A DNA stretch of 64,000 nt from Planctomycetota bacterium (GTDB lineage: Bacteria > Planctomycetota > J058), in NCBI GenBank assembly GCA_023954375.1, contig JAMLIC010000003.1, forward strand, positions 248,001 to 312,000. Direction: 5' to 3'. The notes beneath the pieces are model-generated. The model had not been told where the DNA came from, searched no databases, and saw nothing but the letters and a program-made list of their open reading frames with translations. The position numbers were made by a program, and so were the translations under genes. Below, piece by piece: positions 54,601 through 63,518 of the stretch. Each line of letters opens with the position of its first letter. Positions within the stretch are counted from its first letter, which is position 1.

Positions 54601-55558
54601 GGAAGCGCTGCCGTCGGCGCTCCACGCCCGGGTCATTGACGCCGAGGAGCACCTTCAGCGCCACGACCTCGTCCTGCCCCTGCCGACGCGCCGTGTAGAT
54701 CACGCCCATGCCGCCGCGCCCGAGCACCCTGAGCAGCTCGTGCCCGCCGAGGACCGCCCCGGGCTGCGGCTCCGGGACCGGCGCCGCCGCCTCCTCGCTC
54801 GAGAGCGAGAGCTCCTCGCCCGCGAGGTCGTCGGCCGACGCCGGCCCGAGCGCGAAGCCGCCCGACCCCAGGCCGAGCGCGCCGGTGGCGCCGCTCCCGG
54901 GGGTGCGCGAGTCGGTCGTGGACCTCACGCGCGGGCCGCCCGCGCCGCGCGGGGCGTCGCCGACGAGCGACAGCGGCAGGTCCAGCACGTCCGACGAGGG
55001 CACGGTCTCGGCGTCGAGCAGCGGCGGCTCGGGCGTCCGCGCGGGCGGGGCCAGCACCGGCAGCGCCAGCTCGTCGCCCGACTCGAGCCCGCCGCCCACG
55101 AGCGCCTCGAGCGACGGCCCGCCCTCCGGGTCGTCCGAGTCGAGGAGGCCCGGCGGCGGGGCGATCACCCGCTGGAAGACCATGGTCGACCCGCCCAGGG
55201 CCTCGACGTCGTCGTCCGGGGCGGAGACCACGTTCGAGAGCTCGGCCGTCTGCTCGGACGTGCCCGCCGCCTGCCCGGGCGGCAGCCGGAACACCTGGCT
55301 CGCGGCGCTGGCAGACTGGAGCCGCGCGGGGTCCGGGGGCACGGCCGCCTGCAGGCGGTCGAAGCCCGCGCGGTCGATCGCCCCCCGGACGAGCAGGAGC
55401 TGCGAGAACGTGCCGCGCGGCCCGATCCGCCCCAGGAGCTCGCCGTACTCCTGGAAGTGCCTGCGCACCGTCTCGACCGGGGCGAGGCCCGCGGCCACGA
55501 CCTCGCGCGCGACGGCGCGGGCGTGCTCGGCGGCGTAGTCGCTCGGCCCGGAGTCCAC
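51629..55558 (-). CDS. Transmembrane Ser/Thr protein kinase with large C-terminal extracytoplasmic region
   Basis: 1,309 residues. The N-terminal 270 residues are cytoplasmic and variable. The kinase domain (about 273-532) shows G-R-G-G-M-G-V near 280, the ATP lysine in V-A-L-K-V (Lys302), H-R-D-V-K-P-Q-N at 394-401, D-F-G at 414-416 and A-P-E-Q. The HRD and DFG motifs are intact, so it is probably active. A transmembrane helix at about 563-583 leads to a Pro/Thr/Glu repeat linker and a 620-residue extracytoplasmic part, rich in strands, that ends in a lectin-like sandwich (F-D-L-R-G-K-A-V-S-V-V-V). It should phosphorylate FHA-interacting proteins in response to an external signal. GTG start with AAGG seven bases upstream. 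Confidence 0.9.
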   Translation of the reverse strand: MDSGPSDYAAEHARAVAREVVAAGLAPVETVRRHFQEYGELLGRIGPRGTFSQLLLVRGAIDRAGFDRLQAAVPPDPARLQSASAASQVFRLPPGQAAGTSEQTAELSNVVSAPDDDVEALGGSTMVFQRVIAPPPGLLDSDDPEGGPSLEALVGGGLESGDELALPVLAPPARTPEPPLLDAETVPSSDVLDLPLSLVGDAPRGAGGPRVRSTTDSRTPGSGATGALGLGSGGFALGPASADDLAGEELSLSSEEAAAPVPEPQPGAVLGGHELLRVLGRGGMGVIYTARRQGQDEVVALKVLLGVNDPGVERRRQRFRCEFEALRRLDHPNIVRVHDYGREGSYDWYTMTFVEGKDFERLLLEGALEPQERLEVFHDVCDALAHAHERSVVHRDVKPQNVLVDAQGRGHVLDFGLAKLLDQGGGMTRTGSTLGTPYYMAPEQLKSAKHIDARADVFALGVMLYEIVVGQRPFLGETAAEVGQRILNDDPVRPSKVKKAVHPDLDAICLKALEKDPERRYADAGALLEDLRRHKKGLGAAAAKEVHGLGAEVRRWAARNRAGLIGGLVASVVLVPAFLVVVAMTRPERPVAVGPSASTEAPPPVEPTETTTPPEPPPEPATTTPGPTPTPEPTPPPEPPPTPEPTPPTPEPTPPTPEPTPPAPEPTPPTPEPTPPTPEPASPTLTPVEAARAALVVPLESAAASGADQAENAHRTPAARRALVLGLEARVLAPMAQGALDRAVAGAQALRAVASLQVSELVAEVERDAEALRGLRALAGARVAEDPRRLRVGAEVYGGERLRVAPGEAAEGGWLRLGPGLLDPLALELSALRQLVVDPAVDHPGARYALAALGLYRGLDEQALEADLAAAGDAPAAARRRKLAAWLAAARAEVWRALEDEAEAAWRELHTGRRTDAQLLAGLDDYVKAHGRTAAFRARREEWVRAAVERRSWPDLVAGVQRRGQPQVTWKPLARDAVLDFEAEPVDPARPFRVEAQTSAVAVENARVAFDLDDLVADTAQVELGTRASQVVAFLGPFAQEIEADGAWTVKAEGRVVGNDPRKRPMTTPRPVIFDRNDTDRVFRLAPQSITMPLADAARLRGRDPALGAQALGDLRLAALQLAWRPDENERERAQRLTRRLVERRLVERLVDDAGKDSHVLCALDPARPTALVLDGPWEAGGDALVAGAGAAARLAAWADTGTLRLRLALDDGPGARLVLRPTNATSGGAVWPLPGLLNPDPERFREVVVRFDLRGKAVSVVVDGVRLRNPPQLPQQGAVFGLELVGRTKGRLRDVELTQAVLRSGLRP
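53518..53700 (-). repeat. Tandem repeat encoding P-x-P-E-P units in the kinase linker
   Basis: About nine near-identical 21-base or shorter units (core ggcgtcggctcgggcgtcgg on the plus strand) encode the Pro/Thr/Glu linker next to the transmembrane helix. DNA-level identity suggests recent expansion and length variation between strains. Confidence 0.9.
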
Positions 55559-55830
55559 GTAAGACCTTAGCTCCCGGGCGGCCGGGCGCGCAAACGCGAC
55601 CGGTCCCCGCCGGCCTCCGGTCGCGCAGAGCACGACACGGACGCGCGGCGGCGCCGCCTCAGGCACTTCACCCCGGAGACCGACATCGTCCTGCGCGTGG
55701 CGCTCCCGCCGGGCCGAACGCCGTAAAGCGCCCCGGCAGGTCGGCAAGTCGTCCCCGCGCGCGGCGCGCATCCCTCGCCGCGGCGGGCCGGGCACGCTCG
55801 GTGCTCGGCCTCGCCGCGGGGAGGTGCACC

Positions 55831-56677
55831 GTGGAGCGACGGCACGCCGCCGACGACGAGCCGGGCCACTTCAGCTTCTCGAGGCCGAAGGCCGCGCCGG
55901 CGCGCGCGACCGCCGCGGCCGCCCCGGACCCCGAGCGCGGCGCGCGGCGCCGGCTGCGCCTCTCGCTGGCGCTCGCCGCGGTGGCCCTGGCCTACGTCTG
56001 GGGCGACCTCGCCGCCGCGGTCGCGCCCGGACCGGCGGCGTGGCTCGACGCGGGGACGGCGCCCGCGCGCGCCCGGCTGTGGGCCTCGCCCGACCTCGCG
56101 CGCGTCCTCGGCGGCGCCGCGCTCGCCGGCGCCGCGCTCGTCGGCGCCGCCGTGGCTCGCCGGCCGCGCGCCGCGCCGCCCCTTCGGCGCCGCGTCGTCG
56201 GCGCTCGCCCTCCCCGCGGCCCTCGCCGGGGTCCTCCCGCTCGGGCACGAGCGGACGCTCCGCGACGAGCGCGACGCCCTGACCGCCGAGCGCGACGACC
56301 TCGCCGCGGCGCGCGGCGACCTGGCCTGCGAGCGCGACGCGCTCGTCGCGCGCCTGACGCCGCCGCCGCGCGCGGCCGACCTCGCCCTCGCGGGCGAGGT
56401 CGACCGGCGGCGCGCCGCCGACGCCGACGGCCGGGTCGCGGCCCTCTCGAACGCGTGCGGCGCGCTCCGCGAGCAGCTCGCCGCGCGGACGGCGCGCGCG
56501 GCCGCGCTCGAGCGCGGCTGGCGGCGGACGCTCGCCGAGCGCAAGGCGCAGGACGCCGCGCTCGCCGAGCTCCGCGCCGAGCGCGACGCGCTGGCGCTCG
56601 AGCTCGAGGGCCTGCGGGCCGCCTCCTTGATGGTGCGCCCCGCCGTGCGGGCGGCCTCGACCGCCGGGCGGCCTTAG
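55831..56677 (+). pseudogene. Membrane coiled-coil protein, apparent +1 frameshift near 56175
   Basis: The first frame starts at a GTG with GGGGAGGT seven bases upstream and gives a basic leader and two hydrophobic segments (L-S-L-A-L-A-A-V-A-L-A-Y and L-G-G-A-A-L-A-G-A-A). At about 56175, beside CCCC, coding character moves to the +1 frame: P-F-G-A-A-S-S-A-L-A-L-P-A, then a long acidic/basic coiled coil (R-D-E-R-D-A-L-T-A-E-R-D-D-L-A-A-A-R) to a TAG at 56675. The joined product would be about 281 residues. One indel in the assembly is the simplest explanation. Function unknown. Confidence 0.65.
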
Positions 56678-56692
56678 CGTTCGTGCTCCCCG

Positions 56693-59218
56693 TCAGGCCG
56701 TCCGCCGCACCACGACCTCCACCAGCAAGAGCGCGCAGGCGAGCAGGAGGAGCGGCGGCGCGAGCGAGCGGGTCGCGTGGCGCCGCGGCGCCGGGGCCGG
56801 CTGGCCGGCCGCCGCGATCGCCTCGAGCGCGGCCGGGTCGGGGCCGAGGTCCTGCGCGACCTCGGCCTGGAGCCAGGGGCCGAGGGGCACGAGGCGCTCG
56901 GCGAGCGTCCGGCCGCCGCCCGTGACCCGCGCCCGGTAGAGCCCGTCGGGCGGGCGCGCCGCGGCGCCGACCCAAACGTCGACCGCGACCTCGTGCAGCG
57001 CCGCCGCGAGCGGCGCGCCGCCGTCGACGGGCTCGAGGGTCAGCGCCTCGGCGCCCGCGACCTCGGCCCGCGCGCGCAGGCGGTCGCCCTCGAGCCACAC
57101 GCGCAGGGCGTCGCCGGCGCGCGCCTCGGCCGGCGGGCGGGCCACGGCGCGCACGAGCTGCCCCCACAGCCGCGTGAAGCCGTCCCAGCCGACGCAGGCC
57201 CTCGCCCAGCGGGCCCCCGCGTCGGAGGTCCAGGCGGCCGCGCGCCCGTGGCCCACGTCCCACACGGCGAGGAGCGGGCGGTCGTCGGGGCCGGCGAGGA
57301 GGACCTCCGCCGCGGCCCGCGCCTCGGCCGGCTGGAGCCCGGTGAGCGTCGGCCCCTGATCGAACGCCACGCCGTCGAGCGCGCGCGCGGCGCGGACGAC
57401 CCTCGGGCGGAACGGGTCGGTCGAGGCCGAGCGCCTCGCGGCGTCGAGCGCCTCGCCAACGACCACGCGCGGCAACGTCGCGAGGTCGGACGTCGCGTGG
57501 AAGCGGCCGCCGCCCCGCTCCGCCACCTTGCGCAGCGCGTCCTGGTCGGCGTCGGGGCCCACGGCCACGGACGACGTGGTCACGTCCTCGCGCCGCAGGG
57601 CGTCGACGAGGTCCATGACCTGCTGCATGCGCGGCGCGATCCCGTCGGAGAGGACGACCACGTGCTTCACGCGCGCGGGCGAGGCCGTGAGCGCCTCGCG
57701 CGCCAGCGTCAGCGGCGGGAGGAGGTCGGTGCCGCCGCCGGCCGCCGACGTGTCGGTGGCGCGCCGCACGAGCGCCGCCGGCGCGCCCCGCGTCGGCTCG
57801 AGCAGCCAGTCGGCGTCGGCGCGGAAGCCGACGATCCCCAGCACGTCGCGCGGCGAGAGGAACGTGGCCGCCTCGCGCGCGGCGACCTTGGCCATCTCCA
57901 GCTTCGAGCCGCGGCCCATGGAGCCCGAGCGGTCGACGAGCAGCACGAGCGCCACGTCGGGGACCTCGGCCCAGGCGGGCGGCTCGGCGCGCAGGGGCAG
58001 CGCCTCCTCGAGGGCGCTGCCGCGGTAGCCGCCGGGGCCGAAGGCGCGCTCGCCGCCGACCACGACGAGGCCGCCGCCGGCGCGGGCGTGCTCGGCGAAG
58101 GCTCGCTGCGCGGCGGCGGTCAGCGCGGGCGGCCCGCCCGACTCGCGGCGCGCCGGGACGTCGACGAGCACCACGGCGTCGAAGCGCGCCAGGTCGGCCG
58201 CGGCCTCGGGCGCCGCGTCGACCGCCGCCGCCTCGACCGCGAAGCCGGCCGCGCGCAGCGCCGGCAGGACCGCGCCCGCCCCCTCGACCCCGTCCGAGAC
58301 GACGAGGACGCGCGGGCCGCCGCGCACCTCGAGCGCGAGGTGCGCCTCGTCGTTGCGGGGCTCGACGTCGCCGGGCGCGCGCACGACGAGGCGGTAGCGC
58401 TGCAGGCCCGGCGCGTCGGCCCGGTCGGCGAAGGTCAGCGGCACGACCGCCGGGCCGAGCGTCACGCGCCGCGTCCAGCCCTCGCGCGCGGCGCCGTCGC
58501 GCTCGAGCGTCACCTCCGCCTCGACCTGCCCCTCGGCCGGGCCGACCACGCGCGCCGTGAGGAGGACCCCGGCGCCCTCCTCGACGACCGGCGCCTGCGC
58601 CGCGAGGTCGACCGCCCGGACGTCCGGCCCGGCGCGCCCGACCGCCAGCGTCCGCACCGCCACGCCGCCGGCCGCCAGGCGCGCCGCCTCGACGGCCGGG
58701 TCGTCGTCGTCGTCGGTGGCGCGGCCGTCGCTCACCAGCTCGACCTCGCCGCGCCCGTCGGCGGCCAGGCCGGCGCGCGCGAGGCGGAGGCCCGCGGCCA
58801 GGCGGCTCGCGTCGCGCGCGCCGACGTCGACGGACGCGAGCGCCTCGCGCAGGGCGGCCACGTCGAGCCCGCGCGCGGGCGGCGCGAGCCACACGGTCGA
58901 CCCGGCCGCCGCGACGACGCCGGCGCGCCCCCGCACCCGGCGCAGGTCGCCCTCGAGCGCCGCGAGGGCGGCCGCCGGGTCGACGCTCGAGGAGGCGTCG
59001 AGCACGTAGACGGTCGTGCGCGGACCTGGCCGCGCCGGCCGCGTGACGCCGGGGCCGGCCGCGGCGAGGACGAGGGCCGCCAGGAGCAGGGCGCGCAGGG
59101 TCGTGACGGCGCCGAGGCGCCAGCCGCGGACGCGCCGCTGGCGCGTGGTCAGCGCCAGCGCCACGACGAGCGGGACGAGCGCCAGGAGCGCCAGGAGGTC
59201 GGGGCGCGCCACGCTCAC
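56693..59218 (-). CDS. Membrane protein with von Willebrand factor A domain
   Basis: 841 residues. N-terminal membrane helices (about 8-25 and 37-55), then a region with a degenerate VWA pattern (L-D-A-S-S-S-V near 73), a beta-rich segment, and a second VWA with an intact MIDAS D-R-S-G-S-M near 409 and L-S-D-G-I near 507. A helix at the C-terminus closes it (L-L-L-L-A-C-A-L-L-L). It resembles BatA/BatB-type aerotolerance-operon proteins and the glutamine amidotransferase-like VWA proteins of planctomycetes. Metal-dependent adhesion or complex assembly is expected. The start overlaps the stop of the neighbour (GTGA). Confidence 0.85.
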   Translation of the reverse strand: MSVARPDLLALLALVPLVVALALTTRQRRVRGWRLGAVTTLRALLLAALVLAAAGPGVTRPARPGPRTTVYVLDASSSVDPAAALAALEGDLRRVRGRAGVVAAAGSTVWLAPPARGLDVAALREALASVDVGARDASRLAAGLRLARAGLAADGRGEVELVSDGRATDDDDDPAVEAARLAAGGVAVRTLAVGRAGPDVRAVDLAAQAPVVEEGAGVLLTARVVGPAEGQVEAEVTLERDGAAREGWTRRVTLGPAVVPLTFADRADAPGLQRYRLVVRAPGDVEPRNDEAHLALEVRGGPRVLVVSDGVEGAGAVLPALRAAGFAVEAAAVDAAPEAAADLARFDAVVLVDVPARRESGGPPALTAAAQRAFAEHARAGGGLVVVGGERAFGPGGYRGSALEEALPLRAEPPAWAEVPDVALVLLVDRSGSMGRGSKLEMAKVAAREAATFLSPRDVLGIVGFRADADWLLEPTRGAPAALVRRATDTSAAGGGTDLLPPLTLAREALTASPARVKHVVVLSDGIAPRMQQVMDLVDALRREDVTTSSVAVGPDADQDALRKVAERGGGRFHATSDLATLPRVVVGEALDAARRSASTDPFRPRVVRAARALDGVAFDQGPTLTGLQPAEARAAAEVLLAGPDDRPLLAVWDVGHGRAAAWTSDAGARWARACVGWDGFTRLWGQLVRAVARPPAEARAGDALRVWLEGDRLRARAEVAGAEALTLEPVDGGAPLAAALHEVAVDVWVGAAARPPDGLYRARVTGGGRTLAERLVPLGPWLQAEVAQDLGPDPAALEAIAAAGQPAPAPRRHATRSLAPPLLLLACALLLVEVVVRRTA

Positions 59219-60981
59219 GGCAGCCCCCGCCGGTGGAACAGGCCCGCCTCGAGGACGAGGCAGAGCAGGGCCAGGAGCACGCACCCGCGGGCGAGGTCGC
59301 GGGCGCCCGCCTCGACCGGGGCCGCCGGCGCGGTCGAGGTCGCCAGGGGCGGCGCCTCGACCGGCCGGGGGAGCGCGCGCGCGGCGACGAGCGCGTCGCC
59401 GGCCGTGGCCTCGACCGCGTAGACGCCGGGGCCCCGGTCAAGGCGCAGGGCGGCCCGGCCGTCGGGCAGGCGCGCGAGCGGCGCCGGCGCCCCGTCCGGC
59501 GCGCGCGCGCGCGCGCCGCCGTCGACCACGGCGACCTCGCCGGCGCGCGTCCAGCGCGGCGGGGCCGGGTCGTGGCGCGCGGCCCCGCGCAGGGCGCGCG
59601 CGAGGAGGAGCGGGAAGGCGCGGCCGAGGACGAGGTCGCCGTCGGCCGGGTCGAAGGCGAGCGCCACCTCGCGGCGGCCGTCGACGTCGCGCGCGAGGAC
59701 GAGCGGCGGCCCGCCCTCGCCTGCGAGCGCGAGCGGACGCCACGTCGCGTCCGCCTCGACGCGCGCCGCTCGGGCCACGAGGCGGTCCTCGAGGTCGAGG
59801 CCGACCAGGTCCAGGCCCGCGTCGGCGCCGGGCGCGAGGCGCGGCGCGCACGGGCCGACCTCACCCGTCACCGCCAGGCCGGGCGCCCCGGCGAGCGCGC
59901 GCGGACCGACGCGCACCACGGCCGGCGCCTCGCCGCCGGCGAGCGTCGTCACCAGCGCCGCGGCGTCGCCGTCGGCGGCGACCAGGTCCACGAGCGGGTC
60001 GGCCTCGAGGGCCGCGCGCAGGAACCGGCTCCCGCCAGGGTCGCGCAGGGCCGCGCGCAGGCGCCGGGCCGGCGGCACGACCCAGGCGAGCGCCGCGTCC
60101 GGCCCATCGACCCCGACCAGAGCCACCTCGAGCACGCCGCCCGCCGGGCAGGGCAGGTCGCGCGGCGGGAAGCTCACCCGGTCGCCGGGCGTGACCGGCT
60201 GGGGCGCCTCGCGCACGACGGGCGCGCCGTCGAGGCGCACCTCGAGGAGCGCGGCGGCCGCGCGCGCGCCGCGGTTGTCGACCGTCGCCTGCAGGCGCAC
60301 GTGGCGCGCGTCGAGGCGGGTCAGGCGCCCGTCGAGGGCGAGGTCGCGCGCGGGCGCCGGCGGCGCGCGCAGGTCGACGGCGCGCGCGCCGCCGGGCGCG
60401 TCGCCCGAGGCGCCGAGCACGACGACCTCGCCCGCGACGCCGGCCAGCGCGAGCGCCTCGCGCGCCAGCGCCACGGCCGCCTCGAGGTCGGCGCGCCCGC
60501 CCTCGAGCCCGGGCGCGCCGGGCGGCAGGGCGTCGTCGGGCCCGGCGACGACGGACGGCGCCGCGCCGGCGGCGATCACCCACCGGCGCCCCTGCGGGCC
60601 CAGGTCCGCCTCCAGGCGGGCGAGCGCCTCGCGGGCGCGCTCGAGGCGCGCCTGCCGCGGCAGGCCGTCGCGCACGGCCATCGCCGCGCCCACGTCGACC
60701 ACGAACGCCGCCGCGCGCGCCTCGCCCGGCGCCTCGCCCGGCCGCGCCAGGCCGAGCACGACGCCCGCCAGCGCGAGCAGGAAGAGGAGCAGCGCCAGCA
60801 GGCGCTCGTCGAGGCGCCCGAGCAGGCGCCGCCCCGGGGTGCGGGCCGGACCGGCGATCGCGGTCCACAGGTGCAGGGCCGGCACCCGCACGACCGGCCG
60901 CCGCGGCCGCCGCGTGTAGAGGGCGACGAGCGGCGCCGCGAGCAGGAGGAGCCACAGCCAGTGGACGGCGCCGAAGGTCAC
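59215..60981 (-). CDS. BatA-like membrane protein
   Basis: 588 residues. Helices near residues 6-20 and 50-70 (L-L-A-L-L-L-F-L-L-A-L-A-G-V-V-L) precede a VWA-type fold in which the MIDAS serine motif is degraded (V-V-D-V-G-A-A-M). Beta-rich domains follow, then a helix at the C-terminus (C-V-L-L-A-L-L-C-L-V). Together with the adjoining VWA protein it probably forms a two-part envelope complex. GTG start without a good ribosome-binding site. Confidence 0.78.
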   Translation of the reverse strand: MTFGAVHWLWLLLLAAPLVALYTRRPRRPVVRVPALHLWTAIAGPARTPGRRLLGRLDERLLALLLFLLALAGVVLGLARPGEAPGEARAAAFVVDVGAAMAVRDGLPRQARLERAREALARLEADLGPQGRRWVIAAGAAPSVVAGPDDALPPGAPGLEGGRADLEAAVALAREALALAGVAGEVVVLGASGDAPGGARAVDLRAPPAPARDLALDGRLTRLDARHVRLQATVDNRGARAAAALLEVRLDGAPVVREAPQPVTPGDRVSFPPRDLPCPAGGVLEVALVGVDGPDAALAWVVPPARRLRAALRDPGGSRFLRAALEADPLVDLVAADGDAAALVTTLAGGEAPAVVRVGPRALAGAPGLAVTGEVGPCAPRLAPGADAGLDLVGLDLEDRLVARAARVEADATWRPLALAGEGGPPLVLARDVDGRREVALAFDPADGDLVLGRAFPLLLARALRGAARHDPAPPRWTRAGEVAVVDGGARARAPDGAPAPLARLPDGRAALRLDRGPGVYAVEATAGDALVAARALPRPVEAPPLATSTAPAAPVEAGARDLARGCVLLALLCLVLEAGLFHRRGLP

Positions 60982-61101
60982 ACCGCATGATGACGGAGGG
61001 TGCGCGTTCGCGCGGGGCGAGGAGGCGCAAGACACTGCGAAGGTGGGACTTGTGCCGCCGGGCGGTCCACACGGGCGCCTCTTCCCCGGCCCTCACGCCC
61101 C

Positions 61102-61203
61102 GCTCTTCTTCACGTGCCCGTGCCCGTGCCCGCTCGTCACAGGACGCCTGCGCGTCGTGGGCGGGCACGGACACGGGCACGGGCACGGGCACGTGAAGAG
61201 TCG
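61102..61203. repeat. Long inverted repeat with CCCGTG tandem arms
   Basis: CTCTTCTTCACGTGCCCG and GGGCACGTGAAGAGTC bracket the element; the arms add several GCCCGT/ACGGGC units and the centre is 25-30 bases. It could fold into a very stable hairpin or be extruded. It lies 110 bases upstream of the permease start and is the main feature of the 60982-61313 gap. It may be a terminator for either side, a regulatory element or an element end. Confidence 0.8.
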
Positions 61204-61313
61204 ACGTCGGCCCCGTCGCTCCGCCGGGGCCCAGCGAGACCGTTCCGACGGCGCGAACGCAACCATGGCCCCGCCGGCCCAAGGCCGCTATCAAGGTCCA
61301 GGGGCCAGGCGCC

Positions 61314-63518
61314 TTGAGCGGGGCGGGCGGACGACACATCGGGCTGTTCGGCGCCACCGGGATCGGCGTGGGCGCGATCGTCGGCGGCGGGATCCTGGCC
61401 CTGGCCGGGACCGCCTTCGCCACGACCGGCCCGGGCGCGCTCGTGGCCTTCGCCCTCAACGGGGTGATCTCGATCGTCACGGCCCTGAGCCTGGCCGAGC
61501 TGGCGAGCGCCTACCCGCAGTCGGGCGGGACCTACGTGGCCGCGCGGCGCGTGCTCTCCGTGGGCGCGGCGTTCAACGTCGGCTGGATCGTGTGGTTCGC
61601 GTCGATCGTGGCCGCGGCGCTCTACGCCCTCGGCTTCGCCTCGTTCGCCCTCGGGTCGATCGCCGCGCTGGCGCCGGACCTGACCTGGGCCGGCCGGCCC
61701 GGCGTGGTCACGGCCACGGCCGTCGCCACGACCGCCCTCTGCACGCTGCTCCTCTGCCGCTCGCCGGGCTCGGGCGGGAACGGGGTCAACGTGCTCAAGG
61801 TCGTCGTGTTCTCCGCGCTGATCCTCGGCGGGGCGTGGGCCTGGTGGCGCGACGCCCCGCCGGCGCTCGAGCGCCTGCAGCCCCTCTTCCCCGGCGGCGC
61901 CGCCGGCCTGTTCACCGCCATGGGTTACACCTACATCGCGCTGCAGGGCTTCGACCTGATCGCGGCCGTCGCCGGCGAGGTGAAGGAGCCGCGCCGCGTC
62001 CTGCCGCGCGCCATGCTCCTGTCGCTCGCGATCTCGCTCGCCGTCTATCTGCCGCTGCTCCTGCTGATCCCGGTCGTCGGCGTGCCCTCCGGCGAGACGC
62101 TGGCGAGCATGGCCGCCCGTCACCCCGAGGGCCTCGTGGCGCGCGCGGCGGGCGCGTTCCTCGGCCCGACCGGCTTCTGGCTGGTCATGGGCGCGGGCGT
62201 GCTGTCCATGCTCTCGGCGCTCCTGGCCAACCTGTTCGCGGCCTCGCGCATCGCGCAGGCCATGGCGCGCGACCGCACCCTGCCCGTGGCCCTCGAGCGC
62301 GTCGACGCCGATCGCGGCACCCCGGCGGTCGCCCTGGCGATCACCGGGGCGATCGTGGGCGCGACGCTGCTCGTCGTCAGCGACGTGGCCAGCGCCGGCG
62401 CCGCGTCGTCGCTGATCTTCCTCGTGACCTTCGCCCTCGCGCACCTCCTGTGCATCGTGGCCCGCGTGCGCCGGCCGGACCACGAAGGGTTCCGCGCCCC
62501 GGGCTGGCCGGCGCTCCCCGCCATGGGCGCGCTGGCCTGCGGGGCCCTGGCCGTGTTCCAGGGCGTCACCGTCCCCGCGGCCGGCGTGATCACCGGCGCC
62601 TGGCTCGTCCTCGGCGCGGTCGCCTACCTGGGCGTCCTCGCCCCGCGCGCGCGGATCGTCGACGCCGCGAGCGAGGCCGCCGACCCCGAGCTCCTGGCCC
62701 TGCGCGGGCGCAGCCCGCTCGTGCTCGTACCCGTCGCCAACCCGGTCAACGCCCCCACCCTGGCCGCCGTCGCCGCGTGCCTCTCGCCGCCGCGCCTCGG
62801 CCGCATCCTCCTCCTCAACGTCGTGGCGCCCCCCGCGTCGCTCGAGGACGCCGAGCACGACCTCGCGCCCATGTCGCGGGCGCTGAGCCAGTCGCTCGCC
62901 GCGTCGCTCCGCGCCGGCGTGACCCGCGTCGAGTGCATGGCCACGGTGTCCGGCGAGCCCTGGCCCGAGATCGCCCGCGTCTCGGCCCTGCACCGCTGCG
63001 ACGTGACGCTCCTGGGCATGTCGAGCCTGAGCGACCCCGCCGTGCGCGCCCGGCTGGAGGACTTCGCCGGCCGCATGCCCGGGAACCTGGCGATCCTGCG
63101 CGCCGCGCCCGGCTGGCAGCCCGCGCTCGTGCGCCGGGTCCTCGTCCCCATGGGGGGCCGCGGCGTGAACAACGCCCTGCGCGCGCGCCTGCTCACCGCC
63201 CTGCACGGCGCGAGCGACGACGCGCTCGAGGTGCGCTACCTGGTCGTCGTCCCCCCGGGCACCACGGAGGCGCGGCGCGCGGCGCTGGCCGACGTGTGGA
63301 CCGAGCTGGTCAAGGAGGAGAGCGAGGCGCGCTCGACGGTGGAGGTGGTCGAGGGCGCCGACGTGGCCGGCCTCGTCCTGGCGCGCGCCGCCGACAGCGA
63401 CCTCCTCGTCCTGGGGATCAACCGGGTGGACCGGAGCCGCCGCGTGTTCGGCCCCGTGATCACGCGCCTCGTCGACGACGCGCCCGGGGCGGTGATGGTG
63501 ATCGGCCAGCGCGAGTAG
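61314..63518 (+). CDS. APC-family amino acid permease with two UspA domains
   Basis: 734 residues. Residues about 1-440 form a twelve-helix APC superfamily transporter (G-L-F-G-A-T-G-I-G-V-G-A-I-V-G-G-G-I near the start, the unwound TM1 motif). Residues about 460-734 are two tandem UspA-like domains (V-L-V-P-V-A-N-P-V-N, then R-R-V-L-V-P-M-G-G-R-G). APC-USP fusions occur in many bacteria and probably sense nucleotide or energy state to control uptake of an amino acid or polyamine. TTG start. The stop is followed directly by TGTGATCG of repeat A copy 3. Confidence 0.9.
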   Translation: MSGAGGRHIGLFGATGIGVGAIVGGGILALAGTAFATTGPGALVAFALNGVISIVTALSLAELASAYPQSGGTYVAARRVLSVGAAFNVGWIVWFASIVAAALYALGFASFALGSIAALAPDLTWAGRPGVVTATAVATTALCTLLLCRSPGSGGNGVNVLKVVVFSALILGGAWAWWRDAPPALERLQPLFPGGAAGLFTAMGYTYIALQGFDLIAAVAGEVKEPRRVLPRAMLLSLAISLAVYLPLLLLIPVVGVPSGETLASMAARHPEGLVARAAGAFLGPTGFWLVMGAGVLSMLSALLANLFAASRIAQAMARDRTLPVALERVDADRGTPAVALAITGAIVGATLLVVSDVASAGAASSLIFLVTFALAHLLCIVARVRRPDHEGFRAPGWPALPAMGALACGALAVFQGVTVPAAGVITGAWLVLGAVAYLGVLAPRARIVDAASEAADPELLALRGRSPLVLVPVANPVNAPTLAAVAACLSPPRLGRILLLNVVAPPASLEDAEHDLAPMSRALSQSLAASLRAGVTRVECMATVSGEPWPEIARVSALHRCDVTLLGMSSLSDPAVRARLEDFAGRMPGNLAILRAAPGWQPALVRRVLVPMGGRGVNNALRARLLTALHGASDDALEVRYLVVVPPGTTEARRAALADVWTELVKEESEARSTVEVVEGADVAGLVLARAADSDLLVLGINRVDRSRRVFGPVITRLVDDAPGAVMVIGQRE

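Noticed and set aside
55992..59864. 1,290-codon minus-strand open frame across the VWA genes
   Set aside because: It lies in another frame of the same strand as the VWA and BatA-like genes, which have clear motifs; composition is Arg-rich noise.
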